NCBI GenBank assembly: GCA_035374585.1
Contig: DAOSPF010000107.1
Location: forward strand, 1 to 8,135
Direction: 5' to 3'
Length of the DNA stretch: 8,135 nt
Source: JAKPQD01 sp029572965
GTDB lineage: Bacteria > Bacteroidota > Bacteroidia > Bacteroidales > DTGW01
Shown one piece after another: positions 1 to 4,924 of the stretch. The number at the start of each line of letters is the position of its first letter. Positions within the stretch are counted from its first letter, which is position 1. The translations under genes and the position numbers were made by a program. The notes under the pieces were generated by a model. The model was not told the origin of the DNA and ran no database searches. It saw only the letters and a program-made list of their open reading frames with translations.

Positions 1-54
1 TACCTACATGAAACCTTTATGGGTATTGAAATTATTCTAAAAGTAGGTTTATAA
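1..54 (+). CDS. 3' end of an upstream gene (partial, unidentified)
   Basis: Frame 1 is open from the first base and ends in TAA at 52-54. It encodes only 17 residues, YLHETFMGIEIILKVGL. The other two forward frames close earlier. A rightward terminator hairpin begins 8 bp after the stop, which is what the end of a real gene should look like. The tail is hydrophobic and partly alternating, as at the end of a beta-strand, but it is too short to name a family. The gene body lies outside the window. It converges on the toxin-antitoxin operon. Confidence 0.5.
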   Translation, partial: YLHETFMGIEIILKVGL

Positions 55-61
55 TTGAAAT

Positions 62-91
62 GCCTGGAAATTCAAAGTTCCGGGCTTTTTT
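62..91 (+). terminator. Rho-independent terminator of the upstream rightward gene
   Basis: GCCTGGAA (62-69) pairs with TTCCGGGC (78-85) over 8 bp including one G-T pair, with an 8-nt loop, and is followed by six T (86-91). The T-run is on the + strand side, so it serves the gene ending at 54. Read leftward it has no good U-tract, so it is at best a weak end for the toxin transcript. Confidence 0.75.
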
Positions 92-96
92 ACTTA

Positions 97-411
97 TTAA
101 TGCTCGCTGGTTTTTTCTTTCCAGATTTTAGGGTTACGGTCGGTGCTGATTACGGCTAAAACTTCAACCGTATTGTTTTCATCGTTAATGAAGAAATGCG
201 CCATGTACGGGAATTTCTTAATAACCACACAGCGAATTTCCTTATAACGGATGGCGTAAATCTGAGGGTCTTTGTTCAGGGAGTTAATCTGCTTTATTGC
301 TGTATTCTGGAACCGTTTACCAAGACCTGCCTGAGCTTCGTTGTACCAGTCGGTAATCTCCTGGATATCGGCAAGGGCTTCCGGTTCAATTTTTACTTTG
401 TACTTTTTCAT
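97..411 (-). CDS. ParE/RelE-superfamily toxin
   Basis: This 104-residue protein has the pattern of the ParE/RelE toxin fold. It has a beta start (KYKVKIEPEALADI), then a helical pair with W22-Y23 and LGKRF (30-34), then a central IR (59-60), KKFPY (65-69), and a C-terminal AVISTDRNPKIW (86-97). The arrangement R...FPY...RNP..W is typical of Bacteroidota members. RelE-type members cut mRNA on the ribosome and ParE-type members poison gyrase; the sequence does not tell me which applies. The ATG shares one base with the TGA of the upstream antitoxin (TGATG at 413-409), suggesting translational coupling. It is the last gene of an XRE-antitoxin-toxin operon. It looks intact in length. Confidence 0.85.
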   Translation of the reverse strand: MKKYKVKIEPEALADIQEITDWYNEAQAGLGKRFQNTAIKQINSLNKDPQIYAIRYKEIRCVVIKKFPYMAHFFINDENNTVEVLAVISTDRNPKIWKEKTSEH

Positions 412-644
412 CAGGCTTTGAGCGTTTTTTTAGCTTCGTCCCAATCCAAAAGCCTTTCAGGTTTTTTCCTTACCTTGTTAAAGCGTTCCATTACCAGTTT
501 TTGGTGGGCTTCCGGAATATCAATGCTTTCCTTTTCTTTCTTTAAAGCATAGTCGAGCATGTTTTTTATAGCATTAATAAGATTTACATCGTCTACCTGC
601 TTAAACTGCTCTATAATAATCGCTTTTTGTGCTTGTACGTTCAT
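411..644 (-). CDS. Small antitoxin-like protein paired with the ParE/RelE toxin
   Basis: This is a 77-residue, highly charged, mostly helical protein placed directly upstream of the toxin and overlapping it by one base. The N-terminal half (about 1-40) is helical, with a QAQKAIIIEQFKQV start. The C-terminal part carries PERLLDWDEAKKTL (62-75), the kind of short acidic/aromatic tail that wraps a ParE/RelE toxin. I see no helix-turn-helix, ribbon-helix-helix or AbrB-like DNA-binding domain. That matters because most type II antitoxins repress their own promoter. The ATG at 644-642 lies 18 bp after the XRE stop codon, so the two genes are probably co-transcribed. The antitoxin role rests mainly on position, size and tail; no family name is claimed. 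Confidence 0.75.
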   Translation of the reverse strand: MNVQAQKAIIIEQFKQVDDVNLINAIKNMLDYALKKEKESIDIPEAHQKLVMERFNKVRKKPERLLDWDEAKKTLKA

Positions 645-662
645 GTTACTTGTTTTAACTGG

Positions 663-995
663 TTAAACAGCCAAATTACTTTGAATATTGCATTTTAATA
701 AAAATGCATCCATCAGGGCAAACAAATGCCCCTTGTCGTCCTTGCTAAGCTTCTGGTTGCTCTGGATACGGTTTACAATACCTTTCTCCAATATTAAATC
801 AGTACTGCCTACAAGATAGTCTAAAGAAACATTTAAAGCTTCAGTAATTTTAACAGCCACTTCAATAGAAGGTTTTACATCGCTTCTCTCGTACCTTCCA
901 ATCACAGGAGCATGGACCCCGATTTTTTTAGCAAGGTCGTCCTGCGATATTTTTTTCTTCTTTCTAATCTCAGAAAGTCTGTCTCCGAACAACAT
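663..995 (-). CDS. XRE/Cro-CI family helix-turn-helix regulator
   Basis: From the ATG at 995-993 the protein is 110 residues. Residues 4-63 form a classic XRE domain: GDRLSEIRKKKKISQDDLAKKIGV, then the recognition-helix region with IGRYERS (32-38) and PSIEVAVKITEALNVSLDYLVG (42-63). The rest (64-110) is a helical tail, probably for dimerisation. The reading frame extends upstream to a TTG at 1043, but that start would lie upstream of the promoter -7 element (1033-1040), so the ATG is preferred. It is the first gene of the operon with the antitoxin and toxin. It probably represses this promoter and could provide the DNA binding that the antitoxin lacks. Small XRE proteins of this sort also occur alone or in prophages, so the link to the toxin is inferred. 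Confidence 0.85.
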   Translation of the reverse strand: MLFGDRLSEIRKKKKISQDDLAKKIGVHAPVIGRYERSDVKPSIEVAVKITEALNVSLDYLVGSTDLILEKGIVNRIQSNQKLSKDDKGHLFALMDAFLLKCNIQSNLAV

Positions 996-1032
996 AAATG
1001 TGTTTTTTAGTACTGTAAAATCAATGTATCCA

Positions 1033-1064
1033 CAAAAATACAAAACAAATGTTGTCTAATCAAG
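1033..1064 (-). promoter_or_regulatory. Bacteroidota-type promoter of the XRE-antitoxin-toxin operon
   Basis: On the minus strand, CTTG (1064-1061) is followed after 20 bp by TATTTTTG (1040-1033). This is a full match to the Bacteroidota -7 form TAnnTTTG with the expected -33 spacing. Transcription would begin near 1027, leaving a leader of about 30 nt before the ATG at 995. Between the two elements lies a short inverted repeat, ACAA-ATG-TTGT (1045-1055), a possible but weak operator for the XRE protein. Confidence 0.7.
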
Positions 1065-1119
1065 TAATAATTTATTTGGAAGTTAAAAACAGATATTCTT
1101 TTGGAACATTTTTGTTCCC

Positions 1120-1148
1120 CCTTATGGCGCGAGTCTGCGACTTGTGCC
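1120..1148 (+). repeat. REP-like hairpin, left copy of an inverted pair
   Basis: The core GGCGCGAGTC-TGC-GACTTGTGCC (1126-1148) folds into a 10-bp stem if two G-T pairs are allowed, with a 3-nt TGC loop. It is preceded by CCTTAT. A degenerate copy in the opposite orientation ends at 1327. A short GC-rich palindromic unit in AT-rich intergenic DNA, present as an inverted pair, resembles REP/BIME elements, which are mobilised in trans by IS200-like REP-associated transposases. No such transposase is in the window. Confidence 0.6.
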
Positions 1149-1298
1149 TACTATTCTTGCAGTTTGCAACTGCTATATAAGAAGGCAGATGTAGTAGGGG
1201 TTAAATTTTACTATATTGTAATTGTAATATTTTGTAGACCAAATCAAAGGCTTGAATTATTTAAGGGGATAACTGAGTTTTAAACTTCAATAAAAAGG

Positions 1299-1327
1299 GG
1301 CACAAGTCGCAAGCTTTTGCCATAAGG
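1299..1327 (-). repeat. REP-like hairpin, right copy, inverted and degenerate
   Basis: Read on the minus strand this matches the left copy at the outer 9 bases (CCTTATGGC) and the inner 13 bases (TGCGACTTGTGCC). It differs only in a 7-base central block, AAAAGCT here against GCGAGTC on the left. The change breaks the perfect hairpin, leaving GGCACAAG (1299-1306) pairing with CTTTTGCC (1314-1321) with one mismatch. The two copies delimit a 208-bp unit with 150 bp between them. Confidence 0.6.
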
Positions 1328-1415
1328 CGGAGAAATATGATAAGAAAGGCTATCTTTAAGAATATCTAAGCGATTTAAGTCTGACATCGACCAAACCTGC
1401 CCAATTATCTGGGTC

Positions 1416-1489
1416 TTATTTTGTATTAGAATTGCTGCATCCTACTAAAAACACAATCATTAGTAGAATTAATAGATTTTTTTCTTCAT
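1416..1489 (-). pseudogene. Frameshifted remnant of a lipoprotein leader
   Basis: An ATG at 1489-1487 is followed by AAG and a run of seven A (1483-1477), after which the frame soon stops. Adding one A to the run would give MKKKNLLILLMIVFL, then the lipobox VGC, then SNSNTK and a stop at 1418-1416. That is a complete bacterial lipoprotein signal peptide with basic start, hydrophobic core and lipobox Cys. The 74-nt span is exactly one base short of 25 codons. No recognisable mature protein follows, so this is either the 5' stub of a decayed gene or a chance match. Homopolymer runs are also a usual place for sequencing errors. Confidence 0.35.
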
Positions 1490-1512
1490 TATTTTTAAAG
1501 GGTACAAAGAAT

Positions 1513-1547
1513 AAAAAAAAGCCTGCACGTTCAAACAGCAGGCTTTT
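1513..1547 (-). terminator. Strong rho-independent terminator after the lipoprotein gene
   Basis: On the minus strand, AAAAGCCTGC (1547-1538) pairs with GCAGGCTTTT (1526-1517) across an 11-nt loop. The U-tract is eight T (1520-1513), overlapping the base of the stem. It begins 22 bp after the lipoprotein stop codon. It would also separate that gene from the putative leader remnant at 1489. Confidence 0.85.
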
Positions 1548-1569
1548 CATAAGGCTATTTGATCAAATG

Positions 1570-2538
1570 TTATTTGATGTTCTTCTTACATTTTTCAAGC
1601 AATTGGGCTTTCATGCCTTGAATTACTGAAAATACATTGCTGCCAGGTTCAACACTTGATTTTTTTGAGGTAAGGCCTTTGCTGAAATATGAAAGTTCAT
1701 TAGTGCCTTTAATATTAGCTTCCACTGAAGCTGAAGCTGATCTTCCGTTTCCAGAAGCAGACATCTCCATTTTAATTGTGGCATCAACTTTTTGTTTAAC
1801 CAAACCTACTCCCTTAGCATAATAATTTGGAGCTGTCATTTTCATAGACATAGTTATTTTATAGCTGACCCCGTTTTCTGATTCAGACATATTCACTGAA
1901 AACTCAATAACCTGATCCATCCTGAGAGCTGTAACACTTGTATCGTTAAGTTTAAAGCTCTCTTTACCAACAACAAAGATTTTGGCAGTATATTTCATGT
2001 CAGAAGCAGAAACACCCCAACTCGAAAATAATTCTGAATAATCATCTGTGGGGTTGTAAGGCCAGCTATCGCCTACTTCTAAGCTTTTCTTCAAAAAAAC
2101 AGTGTTGTTTTTAAATTCAATTATACTGCCATTAGACTTCTGGCCGACACAAACAATGCCATTATCATTGATTTGGTAATAAACTTCATCTCCATTATTA
2201 TAGTATGTAATCACTTCCTTAGTGCCGGATTCAAAAGTGACCTTCTCTTTCCCTTTGACATAAGCGTAAGAATATGAAGTGTCTTTTTCATTGATAGTTT
2301 CCTTCGTCCCGTTTGTTGTTTCAGTACCAGTTATAACAAGATTGGCAGAATACATATAAGAATTGTTTTTCACCAAAGGGAAATAATCATTGGCTGTGTA
2401 TGCTGTCCCTTTAGCTTCGGTAAGCGTGGGGCTGTAACTATCCACATAACTCTCATCTTCATCTTTACTGCACGAAACAGTAATAACAGCCATTGCTGAC
2501 AACGCAACAGCCAAACTGGTTTTCATAAAATTTTTCAT
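1570..2538 (-). CDS. Secreted lipoprotein, probably surface exposed, function unknown
   Basis: This 322-residue protein has a signal peptide (residues 1-22) and a lipobox ending at C23 (ITVSC). The residues after the Cys are SKDEDE, matching the Bacteroidota export signal of Ser/Lys followed by acidic residues, so display on the outer face of the outer membrane is likely. The mature part is Ser/Thr/Lys-rich and looks beta-rich. It contains YFPLVKNNSYMYS (about 52-64), LEVGDSWPY (about 154-162) and YYAKGVGLVKQ (about 240-250). I associate this pattern (PL-x-N-x-Y/W, VGDSW, AKGVGLVK) with uncharacterised Bacteroidota lipoproteins. I do not recognise a catalytic motif. The ATG at 2538 is preferred; M5 (2526) is an alternative. 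It has its own promoter and terminator, so it is likely monocistronic. Confidence 0.85.
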   Translation of the reverse strand: MKNFMKTSLAVALSAMAVITVSCSKDEDESYVDSYSPTLTEAKGTAYTANDYFPLVKNNSYMYSANLVITGTETTNGTKETINEKDTSYSYAYVKGKEKVTFESGTKEVITYYNNGDEVYYQINDNGIVCVGQKSNGSIIEFKNNTVFLKKSLEVGDSWPYNPTDDYSELFSSWGVSASDMKYTAKIFVVGKESFKLNDTSVTALRMDQVIEFSVNMSESENGVSYKITMSMKMTAPNYYAKGVGLVKQKVDATIKMEMSASGNGRSASASVEANIKGTNELSYFSKGLTSKKSSVEPGSNVFSVIQGMKAQLLEKCKKNIK

Positions 2539-2569
2539 TGGTTTAAATTTTGATTAATATTTGTGTTTG

Positions 2570-2601
2570 AAAATCTAAAAACAAGTATGTTTTATGTCAA
2601 A
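2570..2601 (-). promoter_or_regulatory. Promoter of the lipoprotein gene
   Basis: On the minus strand, TTTG (2601-2598) is followed after 20 bp by TAGATTTT (2577-2570), one mismatch from TAnnTTTG. It lies about 30 bp before the ATG at 2538. The -33 element overlaps a TGACATAA sequence (2599-2592, minus strand). The same 8-mer occurs in the inverted repeat before the GyrI-like gene (3847-3854). Confidence 0.55.
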
Positions 2602-2675
2602 GTTAACCATTTCCATCAGAATTTTGGAATTTTCTGCAAATTTGAAATTGTTTTATCTCAAATTGCCATTCATCT

Positions 2676-2683
2676 TATATTTG
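2676..2683 (+). promoter_or_regulatory. -7 element of the WYL regulator promoter
   Basis: TATATTTG is an exact TAnnTTTG match 21 bp upstream of the ATG at 2705. No TTG lies at the usual 19-21 bp upstream; the nearest are at 2663 and 2648, so only the -7 half is convincing. An inverted repeat CAGAA-N10-TTCTG (2617-2636) lies 39 bp upstream of the -7 element. Confidence 0.45.
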
Positions 2684-2704
2684 TTTGTTTTTTAAAAATT
2701 CTGT

Positions 2705-3652
2705 ATGAACCGCATTGACCGCCTTGTAGCTATCCTCACATTTATGCAGTCGCGACGACTGGTTAAGGCCAGCGATATTGCCGAAAGGTTTGACATCAGC
2801 CTGCGAACTGTTTATCGCGATGTACGCGCTCTGCAAGAGTCCGGCATACCTGTTTGTGGCGAAGCCGGATCGGGATACACTGTTGAGGCCGGGTATCATC
2901 TGCCTCCGGTCATGTTTACGAGGGAAGAAGCTGCAGCCATCTTCACCGGGGCAAAAATGATAGATAAATACACCGACCTCTCAGTAAATAAGCATTTCTG
3001 CACTGCCCTCGAAAAAGTAAAAGCGGTAATAAGGTATAGCGACAAAGAATATCTTGAAAAGATAGACAACCAGATACTTGTATTGCGTCCACCTTCTGAA
3101 GATTCTGAATTTCCCAACTGTTTCATGGTTACCGTGCAGAAAGCCATTGCAGAAAGCCATATTGTCAATATCGAATATTTTTCAGGGTACAAAAAAGAAA
3201 CCACCCGACGAAAAGTCGAGCCCATAGGCGTATGCTTCTATAGTGCCCGCTGGCACCTGTTTGGCTACTGCAAACTACGCAATGAGTATCGCGATTTCAG
3301 GCTCGACCGCATCAAACAGCTCGAAATCACTGATGAAAAATACACCTCAGCACATCCCACTGTTCAGGAGCTTATCCCTAAGCTTTTTGACAACTCGGCT
3401 TACCTAAAAGTCAGCCTGCTATTCCCCTTCGACATGCAGGCCAAACTGGCTGAACAAAAGTACTATTACGGTTTCATTGAAGAAGTCCTTACCCCTGAAG
3501 GAATACTAATGCACTTTATGACCGATTCGTACGAATGGATTGAGAGATGGGTGTTATCACTTGGCAAGAACGTAACAATTGTTGGCCCTCAGGCATTCAA
3601 AGATTTGGTAAAAAGCAAAGTTAAAGCATTAACAGAGCATTATCAGGGTTGA
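2705..3652 (+). CDS. YafY/WYL-family transcriptional regulator
   Basis: This 315-residue protein has the standard architecture. An N-terminal HTH_11-type winged helix spans about residues 1-60 (RLVKASDIAERFDISLRTVYRDVRALQESGIPV, then the wing GEAGSGYTVEAGYHLPPV). A linker carries the usual FTREEAAAIF (71-80). A WYL domain spans about 140-220 and a WCX C-terminal domain follows. The naming motif reads W183-H184-L185, so the central Tyr is His; RDFRLDRI follows as expected. WYL domains are thought to sense small ligands or nucleic acids and usually control adjacent genes. It diverges from the lipoprotein gene and precedes the GyrI-like cluster by 256 bp, so it is the likely regulator of that cluster. 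Full length, no sign of damage. Confidence 0.9.
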   Translation: MNRIDRLVAILTFMQSRRLVKASDIAERFDISLRTVYRDVRALQESGIPVCGEAGSGYTVEAGYHLPPVMFTREEAAAIFTGAKMIDKYTDLSVNKHFCTALEKVKAVIRYSDKEYLEKIDNQILVLRPPSEDSEFPNCFMVTVQKAIAESHIVNIEYFSGYKKETTRRKVEPIGVCFYSARWHLFGYCKLRNEYRDFRLDRIKQLEITDEKYTSAHPTVQELIPKLFDNSAYLKVSLLFPFDMQAKLAEQKYYYGFIEEVLTPEGILMHFMTDSYEWIERWVLSLGKNVTIVGPQAFKDLVKSKVKALTEHYQG

Positions 3653-3908
3653 AATATTTCATAAAATATCCTTTCAAAACCTATTCATCCAAGGTAGCGC
3701 ATAGCCTAAGCTGTCAAGCAAAAAAATAAGTGTCAGAAATTTAACCCTTACAGGGCTTTTGGCGCACTAGCTGCCTTGACAAGAAGAGCTTTCCCGCCGC
3801 TGGCCGGGGATAGTTCTATAAAATTTTTTAGAAAACTATTTCCTGCTGACATAAGGTTGTCACTCCGCCCTGTTTTCTTTGTTCCATAATCATTTAAAAA
3901 CAATCATT
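3653..3908 (+). promoter_or_regulatory. Long leader/regulatory region before the GyrI-like gene
   Basis: This region is 256 bp, long for this compact stretch, and unusually rich in structure. It has a weak CCCT-TAC-AGGG stem followed by CTTTT (3745-3760), which may end the WYL transcript. It has a GC-rich stem CCCGCC-GCT-GGCcGGG (3793-3808). An AT-rich imperfect palindrome with ATAGTT (3810-3815) and AACTAT (3834-3839) at its ends comes next. TGTCA or TGACA half-sites occur at 3712, 3731, 3777, 3847 and 3858. A TTTCTTTG (3874-3881) resembles a -7 element with one mismatch but lacks a clear -33 element, which would fit an activator-dependent promoter. Confidence 0.4.
3847..3862. promoter_or_regulatory. 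Candidate operator TGACA-N6-TGTCA
   Basis: TGACA (3847-3851) and TGTCA (3858-3862) form an inverted repeat with a 6-bp spacer. It lies 12 bp upstream of the TTTCTTTG sequence and 47 bp upstream of the ATG at 3909. The position just ahead of a weak promoter suits an activator or repressor site. The WYL regulator encoded upstream is the natural candidate to bind it, but this is inferred from position and symmetry only. Confidence 0.4.
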
Positions 3909-4361
3909 ATGGAAGTTAAAATTTGTAACCCTTTGAAAACACTTAGCTTTAGTGTTGAAACTACTTTTAACGAGATGATGCCGCTTGTTGGCTCTGTGGC
4001 CCGCGAACTATGTGCCGAAGCTGTAGCAAATAAATTGGACATCACAGGCCCTGTATATTGGGTCTATGAAGGTGCTGATGGCAATCCCGACACACGCTTT
4101 AAGCTGGATATCTGCCTGCCTGTATTTGCCCCAGGTGGTTATTCAGGAAAATTTAAATTTGTTGAGCTCCCTGCATTTAAATGTGCAAGTGCCATGCATT
4201 ACGGCCATTGGAATGAAGTGGGCGCTATATATCACCACTTATTTGACAGACTGGCCGAAGAAAAACTTGAATACAACGGCGTTTGTCGCGAAATATACAT
4301 CAACTCCGATTTTGCCGACCCTGCTAATAATATTACTGAGGTGCAGGTTGGAGTGAATTAA
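3909..4361 (+). CDS. GyrI-like (AraC effector-binding fold) domain protein
   Basis: This is a 150-residue single-domain protein. The frame extends to a TTG at 3879, but the ATG at 3909 after an A-rich leader is the better start. Family landmarks are visible: GPVYWVYEG (47-55), FKLDICLPV (64-72), LPAFKCASAMHYGHWNEVGAIYHHL (87-111), REIYIN and the closing TEVQVGV. GyrI-like/SRPBCC-type effector-binding domains bind hydrophobic drugs or metabolites. Some act as drug-binding proteins, one protects gyrase, and some hydrolyse cyclopropane-type DNA-alkylating antibiotics. The conserved W and Glu near the pocket are compatible with ligand binding; a specific reaction cannot be assigned. It is free-standing, not fused to an AraC helix-turn-helix. 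Confidence 0.85.
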   Translation: MEVKICNPLKTLSFSVETTFNEMMPLVGSVARELCAEAVANKLDITGPVYWVYEGADGNPDTRFKLDICLPVFAPGGYSGKFKFVELPAFKCASAMHYGHWNEVGAIYHHLFDRLAEEKLEYNGVCREIYINSDFADPANNITEVQVGVN

Positions 4362-4409
4362 TTGAAAATTATTAATGAAACGAGCATGATTCGTTAAACA
4401 CAAACAAGG

Positions 4410-4475
4410 ATGAAAATTCATCATGAGAGTTTTCCTTCGGAGAGCCTTTCGGGGTTCATCCGACCTTATTTATAA
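4410..4475 (+). other. 21-codon small ORF with an AraC-like N-terminal pattern
   Basis: An ATG at 4410 after AAACAAGG opens a 21-codon frame ending in TAA at 4473-4475, 12 bp before the next gene. The peptide reads MKIHHESFPSES then LSGFIRPYL. The pattern (aromatic, P, L-x-x-F-I-x-x-Y) recalls the first 20 residues of many AraC-family regulators. It may be the stub of a deleted AraC-type gene, a leader peptide, or chance. The same DNA contains the near-palindrome GATGAA-AA-TTCATC (4408-4421) and a second TTCATCC (4456-4462), so it could instead matter as RNA structure. Confidence 0.25.
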
Positions 4476-4487
4476 AATTATTTACAG

Positions 4488-4913
4488 ATGAAAAAACTTA
4501 TCTTACCTTCATTTCTTGCAGCAATAGCCAGCTTTGCAATGAGCATTGCCATTGGCTTTGCTTTCATGTTTATATTCCCATCGCTTAACGACGAATATAG
4601 CAACACCAGCATTTTCAGGACATGGGAAGATCCGCTAATGTACATTTATTTCTTGCAACCTTTCTTTTTTGCATTTACCTTAGCATGGATTTGGACAAAA
4701 GTAAAAAAACTGTTTGCCGAAAATATCATGAATGCTGCATTTACTCTGACAGGCGCGTATTGGCTTGTTGCAACAATACCAGGAATGCTCATCAGCTATA
4801 GCTCTTACCAGATTTCATCAGCTATGGTGTTAAGCTGGACGGTGAGCAGCTTTTTCCAAACTTATGTTGCTTCCTTGGTAATCATTAAAATGGAAAAACG
4901 ATACACAGCCTAA
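4488..4913 (+). CDS. Four-helix membrane protein of unknown function
   Basis: This 141-residue, strongly hydrophobic protein has four predicted membrane segments at about residues 5-31, 50-72, 80-103 and 110-133. The loops are short and the end is basic (KMEKRYTA). Basic residues K71, K73 and K74 follow helix 2, suggesting both termini face the cytoplasm. There is no lipobox and no transporter motif I recognise; I do not recognise the family. The ATG at 4488 follows an AT-rich leader without a Shine-Dalgarno site, as in its neighbours. It sits between the GyrI-like gene (126 bp upstream) and the radical SAM gene (11 bp downstream), so it is probably translated from the same transcript as the downstream pair. 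Confidence 0.8.
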   Translation: MKKLILPSFLAAIASFAMSIAIGFAFMFIFPSLNDEYSNTSIFRTWEDPLMYIYFLQPFFFAFTLAWIWTKVKKLFAENIMNAAFTLTGAYWLVATIPGMLISYSSYQISSAMVLSWTVSSFFQTYVASLVIIKMEKRYTA

Positions 4914-4924
4914 CAAACAAAATA

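Larger units (their letters stand above)
1065..1512. other. Intergenic island: repeats and gene debris, no intact gene
   Basis: No convincing intact gene is present in this roughly 450-bp stretch. In order it holds a perfect inverted repeat GGAACA-TTTT-TGTTCC (1103-1118), the left REP-like hairpin (1120-1148), a short hairpin GCAGTT-TGC-AACTGC (1159-1173), AT-rich filler, and the right REP-like copy in inverted orientation (1299-1327). It then holds the apparent remains of a lipoprotein leader on the minus strand (1416-1489), which overlaps an inverted repeat CTACTA/TAGTAG (1442-1447 and 1461-1466). Short open frames here have no recognisable protein content. Confidence 0.6.

Noticed and set aside
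196..552. A 118-codon plus-strand ORF over the toxin and antitoxin
   Set aside because: It is antisense to two well-supported genes and its translation has no family features. It is a shadow frame.
1033..1043. TTG start at 1043 for the XRE gene, adding 16 residues
   Set aside because: The start would lie upstream of the well-matched -7 element at 1033-1040 and so outside the transcript. The ATG at 995 fits the family N-terminus (LFGDRLSEIR).
1280..1424. An open minus-strand frame running from the lipoprotein remnant into the right REP-like repeat
   Set aside because: It reads through the repeat sequence, has no start context, and gives no recognisable protein. Probably chance openness.
3879..3908. 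TTG start at 3879 for the GyrI-like gene
   Set aside because: The added residues (FHNHLKTII) do not belong to the domain, and the ATG at 3909 matches the usual GyrI-like start, MEVKI followed by the first strand.
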